A DNA stretch of 64,000 bases from NCBI GenBank assembly GCA_004794655.1, contig SMMW01000565.1, forward strand, positions 2,498,001-2,562,000. The letters run 5' to 3'. Under the pieces are notes generated by a model. The model searched no databases and had not been told where the DNA came from. It was given only the letters and a program-made list of their open reading frames with translations. A program made the position numbers and the translations under genes. Of this stretch, positions 22,712 through 35,600 are shown one piece after another (the stretch's first letter is position 1; every line of letters starts with the position of its first letter). This stretch comes from Marisa cornuarietis. Taxonomy: Eukaryota > Mollusca > Gastropoda > Architaenioglossa > Ampullariidae.

Positions 22712-23699
22712 AAAAGTTGCACTTCTGAAATATGTTTTCAAGTACTATTTCTGAAAAGTATGAAAGCGTGCGCGCCTGTGTGGGTGTTGCCAGTACACGA
22801 TGGTCAGAACAAAGGCACAGCACGCCTGAGGCTAGCAATGTTTACTTGCCTAAAGGAGGAGTGGCAATCTACCCTTTGACTGCCACCAGCCTTCAAGCTC
22901 TCATATAACAGCGGAGGCTCTTGGTTACGCTCTTTGGTTCAACTGACTTAAAACGCATATCTCATCGATCGCTTCTACAATGGTAGCTTATTCTACATGT
23001 TTGTGGTATAGTTCCTATTAAAAATTAAATTGTGGTTCCTCTAAAAAGCCAATAAGTTCGAAGTTTGAATAAGTTTAAAGATCATAGTCTCACTGACAGG
23101 AAATATCAGGAACTTTAAAGCGACAAGATATATACCTTACTTTTTTTCTCTGTACGTCATGCAATGTTTAATTTGTGTCAACAGTAGGCCTATTAAATAT
23201 TAGGCTTGGTTTGTATTACTTTTTTTCAGAAAAGCGCAAATGCTAGAGTTTTTAAATACGCTACTGCTATCCAGATTTCTAAGAGTTTTAGTTTTCTTTA
23301 CCATGGCGATTTCATAGCACAAGCATCCCAACATACCTTTTATTTTTTCGGAAAATATATTTTTTTTGTAGGAGTTATGGGACAAAGAAAGAAGACGAAA
23401 TAGATCAACAGCAAATAACGATGCCCTTAGGCTTTTAAATCACTTTTTCTCTCTAGCTATTAACTTTACTTTATAATTATACATAAATAAATAGTAAAAA
23501 TTCTCCACTTAGCGTCCCATAATGCCTTATCCAACATGTGGGTAGGTGGCGCGAACATCAAACTGCCACTCGCTGAAGCAATTGTTTATTAGGCCTACTA
23601 ATAAAATGCAATGAAATCAAATATCAAAAATTTCAACAAAATATGCTTTAAAGTAGGGACAAAATCATAGAAAAAGTTTTTCAAAAACAATGTTCCTCA

Positions 23700-24775
23700 C
23701 GTACTCAAAGGCAGCTGTATTTCTGCCAAGAGTTATGTCCATATACGGCTCGCGGGGGGTTTCAGAATTACTTATTTGGAAAGGTTCGCTACGTCATCAA
23801 AGTAGGGGGTTGTCGGGAAAACATTTTGGTAGACTTTGTAAACATGCGTCTCTTACAGCTGCTCCTTTAGAGATGCTAGGTTCTGAATACCATAAGTAAT
23901 GAGAAGTCACGGTGAGGAATTAAAGAAATTAACTAAAAGACGAAGGGGCAAAACTTTCTTAGCGCGTAACGCGCGACGACCATAGCAAAATGGCGTTCCT
24001 GTAGGTAGAGTTCTTTTTTTAAAAAGTCACTCGAACTCCGCCGTCAGATTGGTGCAGTCGCCCGCTGTCGTCTACTGCACACCCGACAGTGCAAAAAAAA
24101 AAAAACAACTAAACTATCCCTAACACGCGATTCATTAAAAGGCAGTTCGTTAGGGGCACACAACTCCATCCATACCCGACAGTATACACTGATGCAAAAA
24201 AAAAAAATATATATATATATCCCTATCTCGCGGTCCATTAAAGGCAGTTTGTTAGGATCACACAGCTCCAGAGGGGGTTTGGAGCAGCGCCATCTGCAGT
24301 TGTGCTTTGAATGCCAATATATGATATACATAAACATTGCGTATTAAGGTCTAAAAACTGGCGCCGATGATGGCCGGGTATTTGCGATCAAGTTCATTCA
24401 GTACGCTGTAATGATCAGATGAGAGATTTTGAGAAACGTCAAACTGACTGCACTAACTGGTCATCAGGTCGTTATATATGACTCAGTACAAGATGTGACC
24501 TCTTTTGACAACACGGACTGGACGAGACGGTAATTAAGTATATGGAACAATTTTGACAGTGTCGGGATGAGACTTAGGCAGTCTCCTGTTCGCATACGAC
24601 CATGATGATTTGGTCGGTCGTGTTTCCAGCTGGTGTTACGGGTGATGACATTAACTGGTTCACTTCGATTGCACCGATGCTGATGCAGACAATAGCCGGC
24701 ATTTCTTCTGAGAATTCTTACGGTGGCTGTGATTGTTGAAAGTAGTAAATATAAGCGCGCTGAGCGGTTAATGTT
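23700..24775. other. Unique spacer right of duplication block A
   Basis: No supported gene. It contains two degenerate head-to-tail copies of a unit of about 100 bp (about 24073-24172 and 24173-24270). Each has a CCCGACAGT start, an A-run, a CATTAAAGGCAGTT-like core and a CACAACTCCA/CACAGCTCCA end. From 24390 to 24775 I see nothing recognisable. Confidence 0.6.
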
Positions 24776-24779
24776 CAAA

Positions 24780-25075
24780 TGACGTGTGGGGGAACCATGA
24801 TCCAGAGAGTTATTACAAGAATGAAATGCAGGAAGAATACAAAAAAAATGTACAGCAAGATAAACACGATTAAAGATACTAGAAGAGGATTTAAAGAGAG
24901 GCTAAGTTTTAGAACCAAAGGAAACTTGGAGAAGAACAGTGGAAAATGAGAGGAAAGGAAAGGGCTGGACATGGGGTCACCTGGAGCGGGTTTCAGTCGA
25001 TCGACATCAGTGGCGGCCTCTGGTTGAGGCCTTATGTGCAAGTAGCACGAAGAGGCTGATTGATTGATTGATTAG
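24780..25075 (+). mobile_element. Possible 3' end of a non-LTR retroposon with a (GATT)n tail
   Basis: GAGGCCTTATGTGCAAGTAG is followed by GCACGAAGAGGCTGATTGATTGATTGATTAGG, with a tetranucleotide tail at 25057-25074. Such tails end many LINEs and SINEs of molluscs. No open frame; identity is tentative. Confidence 0.35.
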
Positions 25076-25162
25076 GTTTTAGAAAATGGAAAACAGATCG
25101 AACGAGCAATGGTGTTTTATCTATTTATTTACTTTATTTTTTCTTTTTTATTTATTTATTTT

Positions 25163-25806
25163 GTTTTTGCTGCGCAATGAGCATTCTTCCTATTAGATAC
25201 CTGCGCATTACAAATGGATATCATCATCATCAATGAGAATTACATCAAAAAAATTAATGTAATTGCGGAGAACGTAACCATTAAATTTCGCAACACGCAG
25301 AAAACAAAGTACAAGTAGTAAAACAATAACAAAGGAAAGCTAAATAGAAACAAAAATGCAACATGTAACTAAAAGAAACCTATGAGTACGAATTACAGAG
25401 ACGCTGCACAAGAAAATAGAAAAGTCGCAGGACAACGAAGCAACCCAGCCTGTCAGACGCAGCCTTGTTTCCAGAAAAAATTACTAATCATGAACAGATA
25501 ACTAAACGTATAAAACTCCTTCCCGCTATTCCAATAAGCACGTGAAAAACAAACCTGACGTCTGTCCCTGTTTCTCCCTTTCTGGTATTTCGTCCGTACA
25601 CGTCCGTGCTCTCTTGCTTTCCATCTTTCTGGGACTTACTTTTTACGTTGACCGTTAATTATTTTCGCTACTCAAGTATTACGTCATAATTTTTTTAATG
25701 GCGTCGGAGCATTCAACAATTAAGTGAAGGCGTTGAGAGGCTTGATGATGTCGATTTATATTGCGCAGGTATCCATTCAAAAGAATGCTCATTGCGCAGC
25801 AAAAAC
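25163..25806. repeat. Inverted repeat arms derived from L2 3' tails
   Basis: GTTTTTGCTGCGCAATGAGC at 25163 and its inverse ending at 25806 share 26 matching bases through CATTCTT, plus GATACCTGCGCA (25196-25207) against TGCGCAGGTATC (25762-25773). The spacer is about 550 bp and non-coding. The right arm is the 3' untranslated end of the minus-strand L2 relic, so a second LINE tail in opposite orientation is likely. Confidence 0.6.
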
Positions 25807-26397
25807 AGAAGAGAAGAAAACAATACAACAACAGGAAAGTAAAAAAAAAATAATAATAAAAACAGAAATGGTGCTAGGTTGTTTAAGTCTGTCTTAAGTA
25901 AACAAATGAGTTCAGTCTTTTCCGAAACATGGTTGCTGAGGTGATGGTGGAGAGTGACGATGGCAGAGCATTCCACAGTTTAGGTGCCGCGTTTTTGAAG
26001 GCCCTGACTCCAGTGTCTTCTAGTTTGTGTCTTCCACTGCAGGGAGACAGAAGCGGGACTGAGAGCCAGAGCGCAGGCTGGTAGGGAGGAACTACCTCTT
26101 GCAAATACTCAGGAGCAGTTTTAAACATGCAGGACTGAGCAATCGAAAGCACTTTGTGATCAATGCGCTTGTTCACTGGGAGCCAGTGAAGGCTCTGTAG
26201 GATAGGGGTGATGTGCTCAGTGGATGACTTTGCACGAGTGACAATCCTGGCGGCTGTGTTTTGAACTCTTTGGAGTCGATCTAACTGCGTAGCAGGTATA
26301 CCCCACAATGCACTATTACAGTAGTCTAATCTTGATATGATGGTAGCCACAGCAAGTGAGTTAATTAGCAGCAGCCTGAATCAGCATGGGCCGTAAT

Positions 26398-28676
26398 CAG
26401 TGCCTGATTAACCTCAAGGCAAAGTAGGCAATGCCTATGGGCCCCGCGACTTAATGGGCCCCGCGATAAAAAGATATATTTTTGTAGGATTGAGTCTTAT
26501 AACTATTGGCGCACACACATGCACACGTACATGCGGACTCAGGCCTGACGAGATGGGGAGGGGGGACAGGGGGTCTGGTGTACCCGGGCCCGCGGCTGTG
26601 AAAGGGGCCCTGGCCTTGGTCAGTGGATTTGTTTCTTCCTCTTCTTCTCCTTTTATTTTTCTTTTAAAGAAATGTCTGAGGACAGAACACCCAAGCATTA
26701 CACACGCAGACGTTGAGTTTCAAGTCTGTAGTATTTTGGGGTGAGAAGTGTAGTTAGCGGTATCATATATTCTCGCTGGACAAGCCTGGAGGCGGAAGGC
26801 CGCTGGACACTGAAGATTTTATCGCGTGTGAACCGGCCAGAAGAAAGTTCCTGCATTGACATTGCTGGGTTTATGTGCCACTACGGAGGGAGGGGGCGGG
26901 CCCTGCAAGCAAATCGGAATTAACAGTGAAGAGGTAGGTATGTTACTGATGTGTGGTCACTCTGTGAACCGAGAGGATGGGGGCCCGCATCTGGTGCTGC
27001 AGCCTGTAAGCGAGAGATATTAAGGCTGCTTTTTTCGTAGTTACTAAACAACACTGAAACTTTCTTTAACCGTTACCAAACTAACAAATACATTAGTTTA
27101 CACAGTAGATCCTTGATACAATGAGACTATATTATCCTGTAATACTATCGCAGCCAGCAAAATGGAACACATTATTGCAAAAACATTTTAAAAACTGCTG
27201 TCCCGCAAATAGTTAGGCTTATAAATTGATCACGGGGGTGTCACTGGAAGTTTGGAGCTGGAGGAGGATAATATAGAGGAGGTTAGCATGAGAAAGATAA
27301 GTTTTAAGACGGTATGTCTGCGCGGTAGGTGGATGGCCAGGATGGGCGGGTAGGAGGTAGAGAGGAAAGGGGAGGACTCGGACTATTATAAAGGTGTCAC
27401 CTTAAGAGGGACTATCGCACGGCCTACGGCGATGTACCAGGCTTGCCCTGCAATAACACATCGGCCGGCTGGTCCTTACCTTTCCTTCCAGTCTCCAACT
27501 TTCTTATGCTCTTTGCCAATGACGCGCCTGGTAAAAAGGAGATAATATCTACTCACCATCCGTCCCCCAAAGCTACCTCGGAATCTTTCTTATTCTGTGC
27601 TAGTTGTCTGAGAAAGCTATCAATGCCTATCATATATGGGGCTGTATATTGAGTTTTGCGGTGGCTGCAACATTTGTGTTTGGAATAATCACATGTTTAT
27701 ATTTGAATGTGTTTGTAAGGAGCTTCGTGTAACGTGTATTTTTTTCACGATGAAGAAGGGAGGAAAAAAAAAGTTTACAGGTGTGCTATGACATAAATGT
27801 TAGTTTGTCTACGTTTTCATTAAATTGCTCCTTGTCTTGACACTCACAATCAAGGTAGAGGCAAATTATGTCGGCCCTGTTTTAGTTTAGAGGCCAGTGA
27901 TTAAGATGACAACAAGTTCCACCCATGCCATGGGCCAGAATGCATTGTTGCTGACAACACAACAAGAGAGAACGGGGAGGGGGTAGTCTCGATAGACTCG
28001 ACGGGATGGACTTTCATGGGAATGAAATGGTCGGTGTTTGGAGCAATTGGAGGTGTAGACTGACATTTTTATGAGACAGACGTTAGTAAAGTCGCCGCGT
28101 GTTTGACCATCCCTTTCAATCGGAGTCCTTGGACTAAAGAAAGCTTGGAGAGTTGGACCATTAGAAAGCTACACACACATAGTTTAACATCTTGTCACAC
28201 CGCACTCTCCTGCCTGTCGCACACTGTCTTCTAGACTCGAAAAGCCGAGATACCCTGCACTTTGTTTGTTTGGTGAGTACAGTAATTTTTTTTTAAGTTA
28301 TGCTTCTATGATTTTCTGTTTATTGACAAATAGCATTTGACAAGGCAGGAACATCAGTGTCGATGAGAGGGACTCGCAAGCGTCTCAAATTGACTGACAA
28401 TAAGGAAGTTTGTGAGAAAAGCTCATAAATATAGCCTTACAAAGTGTTTAGTCAGCAGGTAAAATGACAATATTGGTACTTAGTATTGGCTAATATTGGC
28501 TAATTAGTATTTAAAACATTTGCTTTGTCTTCTAAAACTGAGCAAGTATTTTAACTGATACTTACTGATGGGGGTTGAAGTCGACCGAGTTTGCTTAATA
28601 AAAAGTTGGAGGAATTCAAACTTTCTGAGAGTCTGAAGGCGGCAGTTCAGTTCAGTTATGTGTTTGTGTGTAACAG

Positions 28677-28725
<49 letters not shown>

Positions 28726-29530
28726 TCGCGCGCGTGTAGTTTTGCTAAAGGAATAAATGAATTAAATATAGGAAGGGACTTTCGATTGGTGCTGCGTGTT
28801 TGCCTCGTTTGTTATGTAAGTTGATAAAAAAAAGATAACTGATGTGTTCTGCTGTTCGTAGCAGCAAACACTATTTTTTTTTAATGAGGGTATTAACGAA
28901 TCTGTCGAGTATTTGACATCGCTGTTGACCTAACAGGCCTTCCTTACTCTGGGGATGTTTTCTATGGAGCGGGTTACTACACGTTTGATCATTTAACATC
29001 AGTTTTCCTAATTTACTATAACCACTCACCTGTAAACAATTTTAGTTAAAGTAGTGATGTAGATAATAGTTCACTTGTCCTAATGTTTGCAGTGTATATT
29101 TCGTTACTGAATGAAATGTAGATATTGAAAATCGAATTGTAAACATATTATTATATACTGGGAAAATAATTTACGATTACAATTACAAGTGGCCCGGAGA
29201 GTCGTCTGTCCCGGGGCCCGTGCTGGCTCTCGGCGGCCCTGCATGCGGTCATCACACGCGTACACAAATGCGCACGTACATGCACGCGCACCGACATTCA
29301 CACACAATCGTCGTAAGCGTGCGCGCATGCGTACACACATGCACACACTTACACAGGTGTATCCACGAATGACAGAGAAATGGAAAATATAAACTAAACT
29401 GAAAGAAACTAAGAAAACAATTGACGGTGAAATGTGCAAATTGCAATATGGGTCGGGGCTTCGGGGAGGGGGGGGGGAGGGCCAAAAGATTGACTGCCTA
29501 TGGGCCTCCACAGTACTTAATCCGGCACTG
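26398..29530. mobile_element. Non-autonomous hAT-like element (3133 bp) inside the L2 LINE
   Basis: Starts CAGTGCCTGATTAA and ends TTAATCCGGCACTG, so the terminal inverted repeats match at 13 of 14. GGGCCC-rich subterminal text is present on both sides (GCCTATGGGCC). It is flanked by a perfect 8-bp target duplication GCCGTAAT (26390-26397 and 29531-29538). I recognise no transposase inside; the longest frames are unlike any protein family I know and overlap simple repeats. It also contains a 46-base TG microsatellite (28679-28724) and a G-run near 29467. It is probably mobilised by a full-length relative elsewhere. Confidence 0.85.
28679..28724. repeat. (TG)23 microsatellite
   Basis: Uninterrupted TG dinucleotide run followed by ATCGCGCGCG. 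It lies within the hAT-like element and is a likely polymorphic site. Confidence 0.97.
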
Positions 29531-30130
29531 GCCGTAATCTACCTAAAGTCCTGAAAAAGTAGTATTATTTTGCCACAACATTACTAACATGGTTGCACAT
29601 GGAGAGCTCTGCATCAATAAACAGCCCTAGGTCCCGTACACAGTCAGCAAAGGCTATGGAGGCGTCACCGACCTGCACATCACTAATGCCAATCTGCTCC
29701 CGTCTGCCCTTAATTGGGGCCGCACAGTAACGCTTCTGTCTTGTCGTCGTTGAGCTTAAGACGATTTCTGGTCATCCAGGCCTTCACCGCAACACAACAA
29801 GATTCAAGTCGTTGAAGTGCAATCCAAGCCACTGCTGGGTCAGGGAGAAAACTGTTGAGTATCTGTGTGTCATCGGCAAAGAACTGACGTCCCATCTGAA
29901 AACGTTCGATTACCCGTCCAAGCTGTGAAGTGTATACCGAAAATAATAATGGACCCAGAACGGATCCCGGTGGTACACCACACAACAGAGGAACTGCCTC
30001 AGAGCTTGCATAGCCGACAATCACTCTCTGAGATCTATTGGCAAGATAGGAGTCAATCCACTGCAGCGCAGCGCCCTGGATACCAGCCTCTGACGACAGT
30101 CTCTGGAGCAACAGGCGGTGGTTGATAGTA

Positions 30131-30319
30131 GAGAGTTTGAGATCCACGACGCGTAGGGAGACGTGTGCGGCAACGAGAACGTCGAGCCTCTAAGCCTACC
30201 CGTTGTGAGAAAGCGATTGGTTGGATTTTGTGGATGTGATGATGTAGGGCGCAAATTCCCGTGACGCTACAGGTTGCCGCTCCCGCACGCGTCGTGCGAG
30301 CGCTGAATCTCAAACTCTC
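30131..30319. mobile_element. 189-bp inverted-repeat insert in the L2 reverse transcriptase
   Basis: GAGAGTTTGAGAT at 30131 is the exact inverse of ATCTCAAACTCTC at 30307-30319. Inside, ACGACGCGT and GCGGCAACG-like blocks are also partly mirrored. It separates SSAF from the INHRLLLQRL part of the RT, which are adjacent in intact L2 enzymes, so it is an insertion. No clear target duplication. Confidence 0.6.
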
Positions 30320-30699
30320 TCAAACGCACTACTCAGGTCAAGTAATACTAAAAGCACTAAGTTGCCAGAGTTGACACTACAAAGAATGTCATTGGTCACA
30401 CGAAGAAGAGCAGTTTCTGTGCTGAAGCCAGGACGATACGCTGACTGAAATTTATCTAGGCAGCCATAAGTAATAAAATGGGTCATAAGCTGCTCTGCGA
30501 CCACCCTCTCAAGTAGCTTGGAAATATATGAGAAATTTGATACTGGACGATAGTTTTTACAGTCAGAGGGATCCAGGTTTGCCTTCTTCAACAAGGGGTT
30601 CACAACGGCCTGTTTAAAACACCGTGGAACACATCCTGCTCTCAAACTGGCATTAATAATGTCCAAAATGACAGGAAATAGAATGTCCAAAAGTTGAAT

Positions 30700-32215
30700 A
30701 ATAAATTTAGTTGAAATTTAGCTTGTAATCACAACACAATACTTTATTATTGTAATCACAACAAAATCCTCCATTTTTGTTTTCATACCAATAGCTGTAC
30801 GTTTGTTTGGCATCATCATCATCATCAGTCCTCATTGTGCCGTCTGGCGCGTGAGGCAACAGCTAGGGATCTCCATCTGGGTCTGTCTGCTGCTGTTCTG
30901 GGGGCTGTCTCCAGTGATAGGCCTCTGTTCTTGAGGTCCTTACGTTTGTTTGGCAAATGACACTAATTCAAGGTTTGGGCGCTGCCTCATTTTACATACG
31001 CCTCACTTTCTCGCTAATTATCCCGCGATAATAACCATGTAGCTGAACTGTATTCACTCTTGATTCCATGATTAAGATTCGTGATACAACAACAGTTACA
31101 CAGAAACGTGTTATGTATTAAAGATTGCCTTGTTTTTTTTTTTGCTTTCGACCCTGAGGCAGTTGTCAAATAGACAAACGGAAGGCTAGCTTTCCAGATT
31201 GTGGAATGTAGTCTCAACAAATATATAGGCGTTATGCAAATTAGTCCATCCCTAGGTCTGCTCCTGTCGATTCCCTGCAAAATGAGCGAATTGTCTACCT
31301 CTAGCTCTGCCCTAAACCCTGTTTACTGTAGCAGTGCCCCTACTGCGCAACTGGCTGCTTGAGGTATGAAACTTCTTTGCCAGGCTCCAAAACCCGAACC
31401 CTACAATACAATGTAGTTGAACCTTGACAGGAAATTTCACTAAATATAAATAACAGAATACATCGAACATTCGCACTGAGAGGTTGTGACACATAGGGTT
31501 GGCGTTTTCATCTTTCTCTACATGACACAAAAATCTCATTATAACCATAAATGTTTACCTTAAATTTCTGGTGTATGATGCTGTAATTCTGAAAGCTGTA
31601 TCAAAACCAGATGTTATAGCTTATGTCGTTCTTGTTCAGCATATTTTCCCCGTCACTGTTGCTATTTACAGTTCACACACTGAGCATAAGTATACCGTTG
31701 TGTTGAGTGTCCATGGCGATGGCATACTAAACCTCTTGTTTCTACTTTCGGTTTTGTTATTTTTCGAATGGTGATGTTCCGTGAAGTAAACGCTGTAATA
31801 CGACTCACTTTCTCTTTGAAATCGTTAATATTCCCAACAAAGAGACAACTGTGCGTTTCAGTGCAGAAATTAGATAATTGTGCAAGCACGTGTAACTGCA
31901 ATCCTATCCTATGTGGAACTTTTTTTTCCTTGTGACGTCACGCTTTTCTGCGAGGTTCAGGCGTCGTAGGTCAGAGGGAAACGAACGCGATTCGCGCCTT
32001 TCCTCGTTAAATCGGCCAAATTTACGAAGGGCGAGAAGTATCTCATTTTTTTAAAATAAAATGTTTTAAACATAATCTTCGTACAGTTCCAACAGCCTCG
32101 AAAGAAGTGATTTAATTTGCGGACAACCATCGCAGCCGGACGAAGGTTAGGTAGTAGCAAGGTAGTTGGACCACCACCAAAGACAGGCACAGGTAGATGC
32201 GTTTTTTTGTTTTTG
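30700..32215. other. Spacer without recognisable genes
   Basis: Contains a short ATC repeat (30808-30826). A GC-richer fragment (about 30827-30945, GCGTGAGGCAACAGCTAGGG) may be retroposon-derived. I find no conserved frame on either strand. Confidence 0.5.
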
Positions 32216-32221
32216 TTTTTT

Positions 32222-32295
32222 TGAAAAGCGCATTGAGTCGACTCTGGAGTTGAAAATTGCGCTATATAAATCTGCTTTTAATAATTTATAATAAT
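32222..32295 (+). repeat. L2-like retroposon 3' tail
   Basis: GCATTGAGTCGACTCTGGAG is followed by TTGAAAATTGCGCTATATAAATC and a TAATAATTTATAATAAT tail. This end pattern is shared by L2 LINEs and their SINEs; the body is absent. Confidence 0.5.
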
Positions 32296-32559
32296 CTAGA
32301 TAATTTTAAAAGAACGGAATCCCTACCATTCGAATCCTTCCTTGCTGAATACCTAAAGCCCTACTCACTAATCGTTCTATAAACTTCTAAATGCCCTACT
32401 CACAAATTCTTCGTTTCAATTCCTACTCTACACTTTGTTTTCTCGTCCTCCCACGCTTTCTTCTCCCAACCGACTAACTTCTCCTCGCGCGCTCTCTCTC
32501 TCTCTCTCACGTCATTTCTTTTATTTTTTTGTTTACATCACCCATACACGTCTTCAGAC

Positions 32560-32660
32560 CAACTGACGTCATTCACGCTCTTTCGTTCTTCCACAATAAT
32601 CCTTATAAAATTTAAGCTTACTCAAACGATAAGTCAATAGCAAATAACAGTGATACCTGA
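32560..32660. repeat. About 100-bp repeat shared with 38292-38395
   Basis: ACTGACGTCATTCACGCTCT through a GATACCTGACAA end occurs at both places with a few changes. Downstream sequence differs (jockey LINE 3' part here, hAT transposase relic there), so this is an independent short repeat or a terminal segment of one element. It contains the palindrome TGACGTCA. Confidence 0.6.
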
Positions 32661-32699
32661 CAATGGGACGGACCTAAACAAAGAAAACAAGGAACCTGC

Positions 32700-35600
32700 A
32701 GTAAAAAACTGAAAGAGAGGGAAGGGTGGCATGAGCGTCCCAGTGGCATTATTTATTTGTTTTTGTTTAACGCCGTGCCAGCAACTAAGGCTATATCACG
32801 CGAGAAAAAGTAATCTTATTTTTAAATGTTTTGGGACAAAAAACCCTAAGTGATATAAATATGACATCGTAAAAATTAAAAACCCACACAAAAGCAGGAA
32901 ACACATTTGAGAGGCGGGAACATGTAAAAGGAGTGTTGTGGCCCAAAAAGGCCACCAACAAACCAAAAACCAGAAACTATCAGGGCATAAAAAGCTTAAA
33001 TCTTATGATAAAGCCCTATCTGCCTTAAATAGGTAAAAATAGCTGCCGATGGGACGGACCTAAACAAAGAAAACAAGGAGCCTGCAGTAAAAAAAAAAAA
33101 AAAAATGCCGACGAATACCCTAGAGTTCAGGACAAGTAATTAAAACATGTACAACATTTAAAGTCCCTTGATACCAAGGACAAACTGGCGGTGGTTCACC
33201 TCGTAAAAGGTGCGACTGCGTGGCATAGGTGTGTCCTAGTCTTAGTCTGGAAAGAACTACCTCCTCCCGCCGCACAGGACGGCATGAAGACAAGGGGGTC
33301 TGAAAGAGAGGGAAGGGTGGCATGTAACTTATTTTGGCCCAGAGTGTCCCAGAGGCGTTGCCACAAGGACTGAACATTAGCCGAGAGGATAGATTTACAG
33401 TCTGCTGATACTATCGAGTGTAGTTTACCAGGCGACTGACATGCAGCCTCGGCGGCCTGGTCCGCTCATACATTGCCTGGGATACCAGCATGGCCAGGAG
33501 TCCAAATGAAAACAATGTCTTTTTTCCGTTGGACTAGAGCTGCATGGATAGTGTGAATCTGAACCACAAAAGGGTGATCAGAACGCTCGAAGAGAAGGGC
33601 TTGGAGAGCAGATAAAGAGTCTGAGATGATCAGAAAGTTTTGTTCCGAAGAGCGGTGAACATGCTGCAAGGCTAGCAAGATGGCGTGAAGTTCCGCAGAG
33701 AAAATAGAGCAGCCATCCGCAAGTCGGGCAGAAGAGGCCTTTTGCGGCTGGCTGGACGGAACTGCTGCCGCAGCTACGGGGCCGCCATTTGGAATTTTGG
33801 AGCCATCTGTAAAGACAGAACAGTATCCAGGATAGTCAGAAAGAAGTTCTTGAAAGCGCTGGAGAAAGATGAGGTCACAAGTGTCACCTTTTTTGAAAGC
33901 TGAAAGATCGAGACGGATCTCTCGAACAGGAAGAGTCCAAGGAGGAGCTGGTAAGAGAGGGAGAGTCTCTACCTGCTGAATATCTACTCCGGCTGCTTGT
34001 AGGTGAGGTGCAACACGGAGTGATACTAGTTTTTGCTTCTTGGTACGAATGGCATACAGAGCAGCAGGCTGAGGTCCAAAAATAGCACTGTAACTTCTGT
34101 AAGCAGGGTTTCCAGGATGAGCTTTTAGACGACAGACGTAGGACAGCAAGAGTTTCAGACGACGGAGAGAAAGTGGAGGCTCACCAGCTTCTGCGTACAA
34201 ACTTTGTACATGAGTGGTGCAGAAGCCACCCAAACAGAAGCGGAGGTCTTGATGGTGAATAGGATCAAGAATTTTGAGATAGGACTCTCGAGCATAGATG
34301 ATGGATCCATAGTCTAGCTTGGAGCGGACCAGGGCACGATACAGGCGAAGCAGGACCGTGCGGTCCGCCCCCCAGCTGACATGACCAACTACTCTACGAA
34401 CGTCCAAGGCTTTCTGACATGATAGGCGTAACGATTTGATGTGAGAAAGAAAGGAAAGTTTTCGGTCAAAGATGACTCCAAGAAATTTTACTTCCTGGAC
34501 CACTTTGAGTACCGTGCCGTTGACAGTAATAGATGGGTTTGGAAATATGCCTCGTAATTTACAAAAGTGGATGCATACTGACTTCGTGTGAGAAAATTTG
34601 AAGCCATTTTCTGTCACCCATTTCTGCACAGCGTTGACGCACAGCTGAAGCCGGCGTTCGAGACACGGTAGGGATCGGCCTCGGATGCAGAGAGCAAAGT
34701 CGTCTACATACAACGAGGCCGCTAAACCTGGACAGACAGATTTTAGGATGGAATCTATTTTAATGTTGAAAAGAGAAGGTGATAAAATGCTGCCCTGTGG
34801 GACGCCTATTTCCTGTTCCTGAGGAGCAGAAAGGATAGATCATATATAAACTCGAAAGAGAAAGGAAGTCCTTGATGAAGAGAGAAGTGGGCCAGGTGCA
34901 GAATCAATGCACTTCTGAAGAGCCCGCTGCAGTTCATTAAGAGAGAAAGGTTCGTTGTATTGTTCAGAGTTATCGGAAGAAAAGTCACAGCTAGAGGATT
35001 CCCGAACAGACTTCAGGCGCTGAAATTCCAGAGAGTAGTTAGAAGAAGAGGAGTTTTGAGCAATGGTGGATGCCAAGGAATTAGCAACATCTCGTGCCTC
35101 TGTGAGGACAGAGTCTCCAACCTGCAGGTGGCCTATTGAACAAGCATGAAACCTTCCCTTTATTTTCCTCACGGCTGCCCACACCTCCTGGGAGGTGGTG
35201 CGGCAGGATAATGATGACACAAACCTCTGCCACGCTTGTTTTCTACTTTGTTTAAAAATAAAAAGAACTCGTGCACATTTTATACAGTGGGGTAGTGGAA
35301 GACAAGGCGTTGGGCCTTCTTCCGATCACGCTGGGCCACCCTGCACTCTTCAGTAAACCAAGGGACACGAAGATGGTGTTCCCGTGTCCTTTTCTTTGGA
35401 ATGGCTGCCGAAGCAACTGCAAATAGAGTGGTGGTAAAAATCGTAATAGGGTGGTCCTGGTCAGTATCATAGGTATCTAAATTAAAATGGTCACTAGAAT
35501 AAAGGCGGGTGGCGCAGAGGGCCTGAAAGGCAGGCCAATCTGCCTTGGTAAAAAAATTGTAAAAATTATCGTCCTGCTCCAGAGTATTCAAAAATACGTA

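Larger units (their letters stand above)
1..23695. repeat. Segmental duplication, block A (piwi copy A plus its upstream region)
   Basis: This block aligns co-linearly with 45767-61665: position 1 matches about 45767 and 23400-23695 matches about 61363-61665. It covers piwi exons 1-13, all their introns and the THAP/P-element-like pseudogene. By eye most aligned intron stretches differ by only a few percent, interrupted by copy-specific insertions and deletions. After about 23700 the two copies diverge completely, so this is the right breakpoint of the unit. The left breakpoint is outside the window. Confidence 0.93.
25883..30690 (-). pseudogene. L2-type LINE reverse transcriptase, split by insertions
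   Basis: Read on the minus strand: 30690-30320 has VVNPLLKKANLDP, NYRPVSNFSYISKLLERV and GFSTETALLRV up to SSAF. 30130-29710 has NHRLLLQRL, VPPGSVLGPLLFSVYT, the FADDTQ catalytic motif and LKLNDDKTEAL. After a 3.1 kb insertion, 26350-25883 has ISRLDYCNSALWG, LQRVQNTAARIV, LHWLPVNKRIDHKVL, APKLWNALP and MFRKRLNSF to a stop. This is the usual fingers, palm and C-terminal order of L2/CR1-group enzymes. The endonuclease is absent (5' truncation near 30690). It is interrupted by a 189-bp inverted-repeat insert (30131-30319) and a hAT-like element (26398-29530). Exactly one RT frame remains open in each piece. Confidence 0.88.

Noticed and set aside
29104..29511. 135-codon minus-strand frame and overlapping frames
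   Set aside because: Composition is driven by CACA/GTGC-rich repeats inside the hAT-like element; no family resemblance.
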